Source of the DNA: Gammaproteobacteria bacterium | GTDB taxonomy: Bacteria; Pseudomonadota; Gammaproteobacteria; S012-40 | Length of the DNA stretch: 44,099 nucleotides | NCBI GenBank assembly: GCA_029883265.1 | Contig: JAOUJM010000012.1 | Coordinates: forward strand, 1 to 44,099 | Direction of reading: 5' to 3' | Part shown: piece after piece, positions 1-8,745 of the stretch | Numbering within the stretch: position 1 is the stretch's first letter | Layout: every line of letters starts with the position of its first letter | Translations under genes and position numbers: made by a program | The notes under the pieces: generated by a model | Seen by the model: only the letters and a program-made list of their open reading frames with translations | What the model was told of the DNA's origin: nothing | Database searches by the model: none

Positions 1-675
1 CATGGTGGCCCCAATAGCATATATATCAGTATATGGGCCGAGTTTGGCACTGCGATTGGATTGTTCAATCGGAGAAAATCCATGAGAAACCACAGGAAAC
101 TGACGGGCCTCTTCCGTACGTAATAATTTATGTACTGCACCGAAATCCAATAAAATGGGTGTGCCATCATCGCATAAAAAAATGTTGCCGGGTTTGATAT
201 CAAGATGCAATAAATCCATTTCGTGCATGGATTTTAGTGCTTCCAATATAGGTTTGAAAATATTCCGTAACAAAGCTTCTGGCAATTGTCCGTGACGTTT
301 GCGTATATAGGCCTGAAGACTGACTCCACGACGGAACTCCATGGCGGTGTAAACAGTGTTGTTGCCGTGAAAAAGTGCTAAAACATTAACAATATTGGGA
401 TGATCAAGCGCAGCTAGGATGCCAGCTTCCTGAAAAAATAATTTTCTACCCATGTTGTAGAGTTTTTCAGATTTCTCATCTTTTGCCTGTACACTGCCAT
501 CAGGATTGCGATTGGAAAGCTTTGAGGGAAAATATTCTTTTATGATGACTTTTTCATCAGTCTTTAGGTTATGTCCAAGATAAACCACGCTAAAACCACC
601 ACCGCCTATGACTTTCTCAAAGCTGAAGTGGTCAACAATTGTGCCTTCGGCTAAATGTGGTTTATCTTTCATCAT
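1..675 (-). CDS. Serine/threonine protein kinase, N-terminal part (cut by window edge)
   Basis: This is the first 225 codons of a Hanks-type protein kinase; the gene continues past base 1. Seen in the translation: a glycine-rich loop GGGGFSVVY (residues 24-32), the ATP-anchoring lysine K46 in VIIKEY, a likely helix-C glutamate E83, the catalytic loop HLDIKPGN with D159, and DFG at D177. The subdomain VIII region reads SPIEQ instead of the classic APE, and the subdomain IX stretch YTDIYAIGAT follows. The catalytic loop is HLD rather than HRD, so it is not an RD kinase and may not need activation-loop phosphorylation (inference). The start is ATG at 675, followed directly by a second ATG; no clear ribosome site is visible. 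It is divergent from yicC with 64 bases between. Substrate and C-terminal domains are not visible. Confidence 0.88.
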   Translation of the reverse strand, partial: MMKDKPHLAEGTIVDHFSFEKVIGGGGFSVVYLGHNLKTDEKVIIKEYFPSKLSNRNPDGSVQAKDEKSEKLYNMGRKLFFQEAGILAALDHPNIVNVLALFHGNNTVYTAMEFRRGVSLQAYIRKRHGQLPEALLRNIFKPILEALKSMHEMDLLHLDIKPGNIFLCDDGTPILLDFGAVHKLLRTEEARQFPVVSHGFSPIEQSNRSAKLGPYTDIYAIGATM

Positions 676-739
676 GTGATTTGTGTTAATGTCTTACTTG
701 CTTATCGCCCAGGCAGGGCTATATTTTGAGGCTAAAATT

Positions 740-1612
740 ATGATTTACAGTATGACTGCGTTTGCGCGTCACGATAAAAAAATAACTAACAGTAGTTTTA
801 CCTGGGAAATTCGTTCGGTAAATCATCGTTATTTGGAAACCACAGTACGTGTACCCGAAGAATTTCGAGCATTGGAAACTTTGGTACGACAACAAGTCGC
901 TGCCCAGCTTAAACGCGGCAAAGTCGAATGCATTTTGAGTTTTAAGCAGCATGATCAAGCCGAAGCCAATGCCAAGATTAATGAATCGGTGTTAAAAAAC
1001 TTGGATCAATTGTGCCAACAAGCCAGCCACCTTCTGATAGGTTCACATCAGTCGTCGTTGCTCGATGTATTGAGATGGCCGGGAGTATTAGAAGTGGTCA
1101 CACCGGATCTTGAGAGTCTCAGCAAGGACATTTTGGTCTTACTCGATGATACCTTGCATGATCTAGTGGAGACTCGTGCGCGTGAAGGTGAAAAACTGGC
1201 AAATGCTTTACGTGATCGCAACCAATCCATGCTAGAAATTGTAGTGGAATTGCGTTCGCATTTGCCTGAAATGTTAAATTGGGTTAGGGAGCGTTTAAGT
1301 AATCGGTTCGAGGAATTAAATTTACAGTTAGATCAGGACCGTCTGGAACAAGAAATTGTTTTAATCGCGACGAAAACAGATGTTGAAGAAGAATTAAAAC
1401 GTTTGGAAACCCATATCGAAGAAGTCCGCCGAATTTTGGCTAGCAATGAAACCAAAGCCGTGGGCCGTCGCTTGGATTTTTTAATGCAAGAGCTTAATCG
1501 TGAGGCGAATACTTTGTGTTCCAAATCCATGGACCAAAAAACCACAGCTGCTGGCATTGATCTGAAAGTTTTAATTGAACAAATGCGTGAACAAGTTCAA
1601 AACATAGAATAA
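740..1612 (+). CDS. yicC: YicC family endoribonuclease-like protein
   Basis: The protein starts MIYSMTAFAR, the hallmark N-terminus of the YicC family, and is 290 residues, close to E. coli YicC (287). The family has been linked to endoribonuclease activity and sRNA turnover (established for E. coli YicC). The C-terminal part holds the typical DVEEELKRLETHIEEV and GRRLDFLMQELNREANT stretches. The start at 740 is chosen over an in-frame ATG at 683 because a GAGG site lies at 728-731 with good spacing and because the family begins here. In many relatives gmk follows; here a histidine kinase follows after 85 bases with no obvious terminator. Confidence 0.93.
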   Translation: MIYSMTAFARHDKKITNSSFTWEIRSVNHRYLETTVRVPEEFRALETLVRQQVAAQLKRGKVECILSFKQHDQAEANAKINESVLKNLDQLCQQASHLLIGSHQSSLLDVLRWPGVLEVVTPDLESLSKDILVLLDDTLHDLVETRAREGEKLANALRDRNQSMLEIVVELRSHLPEMLNWVRERLSNRFEELNLQLDQDRLEQEIVLIATKTDVEEELKRLETHIEEVRRILASNETKAVGRRLDFLMQELNREANTLCSKSMDQKTTAAGIDLKVLIEQMREQVQNIE

Positions 1613-1697
1613 GTCCAAGACCTAGCAATTCCATTTTTGGCTTAAGTTTGAGTCGTTTGTTGTCGATGCTGCGATGACGAGTCGGACTTTGTAAGCT

Positions 1698-4340
1698 ATG
1701 CGCAAAAAAAGTAAAAAACCGTTTGAAATCCAAAACACCAAACAAATCATGTATGCAGGTTATGCGATTATTCTGTGCCTGTTGCTGGTGGTTACCGTAA
1801 TTTTTGTAAATAGTTTGTTTAAAAACAATCAGCAATTGAATTTACTTTCCAGTTATTTTTTTCAGCAAACCTATATCGAAGATATGCATAACGCTGCTAT
1901 TAGTCGTACGGTAAGTGCATTGCGTATGGCAATGGAAAAAGATGCGTTTAAACAGCTTGAATTGCAGGAGGAAATGTTCGATAGCGCATCTGAGTTTATA
2001 GCTGCGCGGGATAAGTTCCGGGCGAAGATCAAAAAAAGTCCACAAGTAAAAGCCACTTTTGAGAAGATTTTGGATGATGTTCAATTGACCTCAGGTTTGT
2101 TAAAACAAGTTGTTGAGTTTTCTATTAATGGTCAGCAGGCGCGCGCGCAACAGATCATGCAAGAGCAAAGTGTAGAGAATCAAAGACGAATTTTGAAAGG
2201 TTTGCAGAAACTTAAGCAGCAAGAATTCGATAAAGTAAAAAGTATTCTCAGTAATTCCATAGGTGAGAATCGCAAGACTCGAAATTTCCTCATAGTTATA
2301 AGTGTGCTGACCATCTTTGCAATATTGAGCGTGGCATATGTAATGATTCGCTTCGTGAGTAAAACGGAATCAACTTTGCGCAATCAGGGTTTACGGGTGC
2401 GTTTGCTTTACGAGGCCACGTCTGGATTAAATACCAATTGGGACGAGCAAATTGAACAAATCATTCGTCTTGGTTGTACGCTGCTAAATTTCAAAAAGGC
2501 GTTTATTTGTCGCTATGCGAATGAAAAAAAACAATGTGGTGTTGAATACACTACCATTGGGGTGCAAAATCAAGTCCTCGAAAAGTCGGAATGGTTGAAT
2601 AGTGAATTCTGTGTCGAGATGATGGCTGAGTCGACCAATCAAGACTCATGTTCAGTTCTAACTAGCTCAAGTTACGACAATCAAAGTAATTCACTAGCAA
2701 TCCCTATTACGGTTAATGGCCGCCCTTATGGTTCATTGAATTTCATTCGAGAGGATGGTTATCAAAAGACTTTGGCAGAACTGGATGTAGATTTTTCCAA
2801 TATGATTGCAAACTGGGTAGGCGTGGCGATCGAGCGGCAACAAGCACACCAAGCCATGGAGGATGCGATTGCAAAAGCGAATGCTGCTAGTAAAGCCAAA
2901 AGTCAATTCGTGGCAAACATGAGTCATGAAATTCGTACGCCGTTGACAGCGATATTAGGCTTCTCAGAATCATTGTTAGAGAATGATGTGCCAAAAGACG
3001 AATATCATAATGCGGCAGAAACAATCGTACGCAGTGGTAAACATTTGCAACAAATAATTAATGATATTCTGGATTTATCTAAAATCGAAGCAGGTCAGCT
3101 AGTCATTGAGACCATTAAAACCGATGTGAGAGATGTGCTGGATGATGTCGGTAGCTTAATGAGTAAACGTGCGCAAAGTAAAAATATTTCGTTTCGTATA
3201 ATTAAGCATTACCCCTTACCCGGAATCATTACCACTGATCCGACACGACTAAAACAAATACTATTAAATATTGCGGGCAACGCGATTAAATTCACTCGGC
3301 ATGGGCAGGTCACGATAGAACTAACGTTTTTATTTGAGCAGAAGCAACTGCGTTTTGAGGTGAAAGATACAGGTATTGGCATGACACCTTATGAGCTATC
3401 AAAACTTTTTAAACCATTTACACAAGCGGATTCAACAATCACGCGGCGCTTTGGTGGAACCGGTTTGGGCTTGGTGATTGCGAAACAATTGGTAGAAAAA
3501 TTAGGCGGCGAGATATCGGTGACAAGTAAAAAAGAAGTGGGAACCAATTTTGTTTTTACGATTGCAACCGGTGAGTTTAATGAGGAAGGACTAATAAGTG
3601 AAGACTGGAGTGAGCCAACAAATGTGATTGAAATCCAAAAAGTGCCTGAGCGTCTTTATGGTCATGTACTATTTGCCGAAGATGGTATCGAGAATCAACA
3701 ACTGATCGCCATGTATGTGCGTAAAAAAGGAGTGACAATTTCTATTGTTGATAATGGTAAGGCAGCAGTGGAAGCCGCTCTAAAAAAAGAATATGACTTA
3801 ATTTTGATGGATATCCAAATGCCCATTATGGGCGGTCTAGAAGCGACTGAAATGTTACGCACCACGGGCTATGACAAACCCATAGTCGCCTTAACTGCAA
3901 ATGCGATGAAAGAGGATCGTGATCGTTGTCTTGCAGCAGGGATGGATGATTATTTATCCAAACCAGTCGAGTTAGAGCGTTTTTATAGAGTTCTAGCGAA
4001 ATTTTTACCGAAAGAAAAACACAAGCAGGAGGAAGCGGCAATGACCAATGGTATGGAGCAGGATCCAGAATTTTTGGCGTTAGTGCAAGGATTTTTAAAA
4101 CGTTTACCTGAAATTGTTGCAGAAATTCGTGGTGGGACAGATGAGCAGAATTGGTCTCAAGTGCAAACGGCTTCGCATAAGTTAAAAGGCATGGGTGGAG
4201 GTTTTGGATTTCCTGAGCTGACCAGCGCGGCTCGAAAAATAAATGATGATGTACGGGAGAATCGTTTTGCTGATATTGAAGTGGCTGTCGGGGAGTTGGA
4301 GCTGCTAGTTAGGTCAATTATGCAATCGCGGGCAAGCTAG
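1698..4340 (+). CDS. Hybrid sensor histidine kinase (GAF-like, HisKA, HATPase, REC, HPt)
   Basis: An 880-residue tripartite, BarA/ArcB-like phosphorelay kinase. Domains in order: a transmembrane helix (about 18-38), a helical periplasmic sensor segment (about 40-195), a second membrane helix (about 196-217), a GAF-like domain (about 228-378), HisKA with phospho-acceptor H410 in NMSHEIRTPL, HATPase with an N box (NIAGNAIKFT), G1 (DTGIGM) and G2 (GGTGLGL), a receiver with phospho-acceptor D705 in LILMDIQMP, and a C-terminal HPt with H827 in SHKLKGMGGG. I see no HAMP motif after the second membrane helix, which is unusual for this layout. No response regulator or DNA-binding partner lies nearby, so the output is unknown. 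The gene ends 14 bases before the convergent hemW end. Confidence 0.93.
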   Translation: MRKKSKKPFEIQNTKQIMYAGYAIILCLLLVVTVIFVNSLFKNNQQLNLLSSYFFQQTYIEDMHNAAISRTVSALRMAMEKDAFKQLELQEEMFDSASEFIAARDKFRAKIKKSPQVKATFEKILDDVQLTSGLLKQVVEFSINGQQARAQQIMQEQSVENQRRILKGLQKLKQQEFDKVKSILSNSIGENRKTRNFLIVISVLTIFAILSVAYVMIRFVSKTESTLRNQGLRVRLLYEATSGLNTNWDEQIEQIIRLGCTLLNFKKAFICRYANEKKQCGVEYTTIGVQNQVLEKSEWLNSEFCVEMMAESTNQDSCSVLTSSSYDNQSNSLAIPITVNGRPYGSLNFIREDGYQKTLAELDVDFSNMIANWVGVAIERQQAHQAMEDAIAKANAASKAKSQFVANMSHEIRTPLTAILGFSESLLENDVPKDEYHNAAETIVRSGKHLQQIINDILDLSKIEAGQLVIETIKTDVRDVLDDVGSLMSKRAQSKNISFRIIKHYPLPGIITTDPTRLKQILLNIAGNAIKFTRHGQVTIELTFLFEQKQLRFEVKDTGIGMTPYELSKLFKPFTQADSTITRRFGGTGLGLVIAKQLVEKLGGEISVTSKKEVGTNFVFTIATGEFNEEGLISEDWSEPTNVIEIQKVPERLYGHVLFAEDGIENQQLIAMYVRKKGVTISIVDNGKAAVEAALKKEYDLILMDIQMPIMGGLEATEMLRTTGYDKPIVALTANAMKEDRDRCLAAGMDDYLSKPVELERFYRVLAKFLPKEKHKQEEAAMTNGMEQDPEFLALVQGFLKRLPEIVAEIRGGTDEQNWSQVQTASHKLKGMGGGFGFPELTSAARKINDDVRENRFADIEVAVGELELLVRSIMQSRAS

Positions 4341-4354
4341 TAGGTGCAAATAAA

Positions 4355-5494
4355 TTAGACGAATAGGGATGCTAAATCATTATAAAATCGAAAACCATGT
4401 TCGCTCGGAATCAGTTTATCTCCCGTATCTTGCAGTAGTCCGAGCTGCATTGCTTGCGCAATTATCGGTTCGATAGCGTCAATGTTGACAAACGTACGTT
4501 CATTAAAAATTTGTTTTTCAAACCCTGTGCGTAATCTCAGGCTATTGAGCATAAACTCTGCAATCTGATCCTGTTGGCTAAGTATAGTCTCCGTGCTCAA
4601 TTTATTTTCTTTTTGCAAATAATCATTTGGGTGGCGCAACTTGCTACGACGCACTATCTGCTGTTGTTGTTGGTTTGTGATTTTCTGGTGGGCACCTGCG
4701 CCAATGCCTAGGTAGTCGCCAAATAACCAATAATTAAGATTATGTCGACATTGGTGTCCGTGTTTTGCAAGTGCGGAAATTTCATAATGTTTAAAACCAT
4801 TTTTTAGAAGTGTTTGCAAGCCGTCGAAATGTATGTCCGCAGCTGCATCACTATCGGGTTGTTCAGGTGGATGGTGATAAAAATAAGTATTAGGTTCGAT
4901 GCTCAAATGATAATAAGACAAGTGTGGTGTTTGTTGCGCCAGCGCGGTCACTATATCAGCCTGACTATCAGCTAATGTTTGGCCTGGCAGTGCAAACATT
5001 AAATCAATATTGATATTTTCGAAGCCGGCCTGTCGCGCTTTCTCTATTGCCGCAATTGCCATATCTGAACTATGAATTCTGCCTAAGCGCTGAAGAAATT
5101 TGTCTTGAAAACTTTGTATGCCAATTGATAGTCGATTAACACCTGCCTGTCTAAATTGTTCGAGCTTTTCATTTTCGGCTGAACTGGGATTAACCTCCAT
5201 GGTGATTTCCGCATTGGGTGATAAATCGATACGGGCGCGAATCTGTGTAAGTAGTGAATCTAAGCCATTAGCGGAAATCAGGCTCGGAGTGCCACCACCA
5301 ATGAAAATACTCATTACTCGGCGTCGCCATACATCTGGAAGTTGTTGCTCTAGATCTTGAATTAAGGCTGCAATATAAGCTGTCTCAGGAATACCATCTT
5401 GTTTAACTTCATGCGAATTAAAATCGCAATAAGGGCATTTTTTTTCGCACCAGGGGAAATGAATATAAAGGCTCAGAGGAATTGCTGTTTGCAT
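4355..5494 (-). CDS. hemW: Radical SAM heme chaperone HemW
   Basis: A 379-residue radical SAM protein with the iron-sulfur motif PWCEKKCPYCDF (C16, C20, C23) at the N-terminus, then IFIGGGTPSLI and the C-terminal HemN-like domain. The CX3CX2C followed by DF, and the overall length, match HemW (formerly called HemN-like) rather than true oxygen-independent coproporphyrinogen oxidase HemN, which carries CX3CX2CXC. HemW binds heme and delivers it to respiratory enzymes (known for E. coli and Lactococcus proteins). The gene lies downstream of groEL on the same strand, separated by a strong terminator, and so probably has its own promoter in that short gap or relies on read-through. Confidence 0.92.
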   Translation of the reverse strand: MQTAIPLSLYIHFPWCEKKCPYCDFNSHEVKQDGIPETAYIAALIQDLEQQLPDVWRRRVMSIFIGGGTPSLISANGLDSLLTQIRARIDLSPNAEITMEVNPSSAENEKLEQFRQAGVNRLSIGIQSFQDKFLQRLGRIHSSDMAIAAIEKARQAGFENINIDLMFALPGQTLADSQADIVTALAQQTPHLSYYHLSIEPNTYFYHHPPEQPDSDAAADIHFDGLQTLLKNGFKHYEISALAKHGHQCRHNLNYWLFGDYLGIGAGAHQKITNQQQQQIVRRSKLRHPNDYLQKENKLSTETILSQQDQIAEFMLNSLRLRTGFEKQIFNERTFVNIDAIEPIIAQAMQLGLLQDTGDKLIPSEHGFRFYNDLASLFV

Positions 5495-5510
5495 AAAGTA
5501 CCCAAGATAA

Positions 5511-5536
5511 AAAAGCCCCGCATAGCGGGGCTTTTT
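5511..5536 (-). terminator. Intrinsic terminator after groEL
   Basis: A perfect stem of AGCCCCGC and GCGGGGCT closes on the 3-base loop ATA and is flanked by an A-run on the left and T-run on the right, so it can work in both directions. It sits 22 bases beyond the groEL stop and should end the groES-groEL transcript before hemW. Confidence 0.92.
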
Positions 5537-5557
5537 CGGAACAATAGGGGCGATGAA

Positions 5558-7210
<1,653 letters not shown>

Positions 7211-7248
7211 TTACCTCGTAATTTCGAATTCGTTAATGACGGATTGGA

Positions 7249-7536
7249 TTAATCAATAATCGCAAGCAAGTCATCTTCTTTCATGACTAAGTATTCTTCG
7301 CCACTCATTTTGACATTAGTGCCGGCGTATTTGCCGAAAAGCACTTTGTCGCCAACTTTAACGTCAAGTGCACGAACGTCGCCGTTATCCAAAACGCGAC
7401 CAGGGCCTGCCGCAACGATTTCACCTTGCTCAGGTTTTTCAGTTGCAGAATCAGGGATTACGATGCCGCCAGGTGAGGTGCGTTCCTCTTCCATGCGACG
7501 AACCACTACACGATCGTGAAGGGGACGAATATTCAT
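7249..7536 (-). CDS. groES: Co-chaperonin GroES (Hsp10)
   Basis: The lid of the GroEL chamber, 95 residues from [12 protein letters not shown], close to the 97 of E. coli GroES. The mobile loop region ([18 protein letters not shown]) and the roof segment are intact. The start is set at 7536 instead of the in-frame ATG at 7545: a GGAG site abuts the earlier ATG with no spacing but lies 9 bases before the 7536 ATG. First gene of the heat-shock operon with groEL. Confidence 0.97.
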   Translation of the reverse strand: MNIRPLHDRVVVRRMEEERTSPGGIVIPDSATEKPEQGEIVAAGPGRVLDNGDVRALDVKVGDKVLFGKYAGTNVKMSGEEYLVMKEDDLLAIID

Positions 7537-7614
7537 TGGTACCATCTCCAGTAGGTTATTACAGTCTAATTTAAGTCCCGGAAATGCCGCTTACCGGGTG
7601 TTACCGGCGAGTTT

Positions 7615-7641
7615 TTAGCACTCGCCCTAGGTGAGTGCTAA
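7615..7641. promoter_or_regulatory. CIRCE operator (HrcA binding site)
   Basis: The sequence is an exact match to the CIRCE consensus: TTAGCACTC (7615-7623), nine spacer bases, GAGTGCTAA (7633-7641). It overlaps the end of the predicted -10 element of the groES promoter, ideal for repression. HrcA binding to CIRCE is well established in other bacteria; hrcA itself is not in this window. Confidence 0.97.
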
Positions 7642-7669
7642 TAATAGGGGCGAAATTTTGAGAGTCAAG
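7641..7669 (-). promoter_or_regulatory. groES promoter, overlapping sigma-70-like and sigma-32-like elements
   Basis: On the minus strand TTGACT (7663-7668) is followed after 16 bases by TATTAT (7641-7646), a good sigma-70 promoter. One register over, CTTGAC (7664-7669) and CCCCTATT (7643-7650) with 13 bases between resemble the heat-shock sigma-32 promoter (CTTGAA, CCCCATNT). The CIRCE operator begins at the -10. The sigma-32 reading is less certain than the sigma-70 reading. Confidence 0.75.
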
Positions 7670-7732
7670 GGTGCTAAAGAAAATTTAATCAAATTTCCTG
7701 GTTTGTCCGGAAAATAAAATAAATTCCGAGGT

Positions 7733-8197
7733 TTAGTCGTCGCGGGTATACTCGCCTTCGATCACATTAGGGGTTGATGGCGGTTTTTGTCCCTGCTTAG
7801 TGTCAGGGTTTCTTGGAGGTGTTTGCTGGGTATTAACGCGAATTATCTGGGAGTTTTTTAGTAGCCATACAATCACTCCACGGCGAAATCCGGGTATCAG
7901 AATGAGAAAACCCAGGGCGTCAGTAAAAAAACCAGGAGTTAACAACAAAGCGCCTGCGACCAATAACATCAAGCCTTCAAGCATTTCGATTGCCGGTATT
8001 TGACCTTGAGCGAGCATTCCCTGGACGCGGCTTAAAGTGGATATTCCTTGTAATTTCAGTAAGTAAGCACCAAGCACGGCGGTTGCGACGACACAGAAAA
8101 CCGTTGCCAAAGCGCCAATAACAGTTCCCACTTTGATTAATAGATAAATCTCAAGTATAGGAATGACCAGAAATGCTAAAAATAGCAGGCGGAACAT
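7733..8197 (-). CDS. fxsA: FxsA family membrane protein
   Basis: A 154-residue inner-membrane protein starting MFRLLFLAFLVIPILEIYLL, typical of FxsA (named in E. coli for suppression of F-mediated exclusion of phage T7). Hydrophobic helices occur at about 2-19, 24-47 and 73-105, with the family stretch LLTPGFFTDALGFLILIP near 87-104. The C-terminus is a hydrophilic proline-rich tail. It lies upstream of groES on the same strand but the CIRCE and promoter between them argue for separate transcription. Neighbouring groESL is a common association for fxsA. Confidence 0.9.
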   Translation of the reverse strand: MFRLLFLAFLVIPILEIYLLIKVGTVIGALATVFCVVATAVLGAYLLKLQGISTLSRVQGMLAQGQIPAIEMLEGLMLLVAGALLLTPGFFTDALGFLILIPGFRRGVIVWLLKNSQIIRVNTQQTPPRNPDTKQGQKPPSTPNVIEGEYTRDD

Positions 8198-8221
8198 GAT
8201 TAAGTCCCCTCCCTTTGTTGA

Positions 8222-8278
8222 TTATGGTGTGTAATGGTAACCGCAATACTAGGGGTTGAACACCATAAGTGCGGTGTT
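8222..8278 (+). repeat. Overlapping inverted repeats in the fxsA-cutA divergent region
   Basis: TTATGGTGT (8222-8230) is perfectly complementary to ACACCATAA (8260-8268), 29 bases apart. The ACACC of the second arm can instead pair with GGTGT at 8273-8277 to form a small hairpin followed by a T-run. The two pairings exclude each other. The 209-base gap holds no other clear element; a weak -10-like TATGAT is at 8325-8330. Function is unknown. Confidence 0.45.
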
Positions 8279-8406
8279 TTGTCCCAACCGTTCCGGCTTT
8301 TAATCATTTTGTGGTGGAATATAGTATGATGCAGTGCGTTTTAGTAGTTGGCGGGTCATGCTTTTAATGTGGCGTCATAGTTCAGGAAATCAAGGATTAA
8401 TCAGGC

Positions 8407-8745
8407 ATGGAATCACCGGTGAATGACTATTTGTTAGTCCTCAATACATGTCCGAATAGTGAGGTTGCCCAGCAAATAGCCGATATATTGGTAAGTCAAT
8501 CCATGGCGGCTTGCGTGAATATAATGCCTGGACTTAGCTCCACCTATTTGTGGCAAGGGAAAATTGAAAGGGCGTCAGAAGTTTTGTTGTTGATAAAAAC
8601 TCATGTAACGAAATATCAGGACTTGCAACAAACCCTGGAGCAATTGCATCCCTATGAACTTCCAGAAATTATCGCAGTCCCATTGGCACGGGGGTTAACT
8701 CCCTATCTTGATTGGATCGCAACATCAATAGGTTTAGATAAATGA
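8407..8745 (+). CDS. cutA: Divalent-cation tolerance protein CutA
   Basis: A 112-residue CutA1 protein, the usual length. It shows the family landmarks ACVNIMPG, STYLWQGKIE, LLLIKT and HPYELPEIIAVPL. CutA forms very stable trimers and has been linked to copper tolerance; its biochemical role is still debated. The stop overlaps the dsbD start by four bases (ATGA), the conserved cutA-dsbD pairing, so the two are translationally coupled. The ribosome site before the ATG at 8407 is weak; an in-frame GTG at 8419 is an alternative start. Confidence 0.93.
   Translation: MESPVNDYLLVLNTCPNSEVAQQIADILVSQSMAACVNIMPGLSSTYLWQGKIERASEVLLLIKTHVTKYQDLQQTLEQLHPYELPEIIAVPLARGLTPYLDWIATSIGLDK

Noticed and set aside
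1494-1835. 113-codon minus-strand frame across the yicC-kinase junction
   Set aside because: Antisense to the ends of two confident plus-strand genes and without a start signal.
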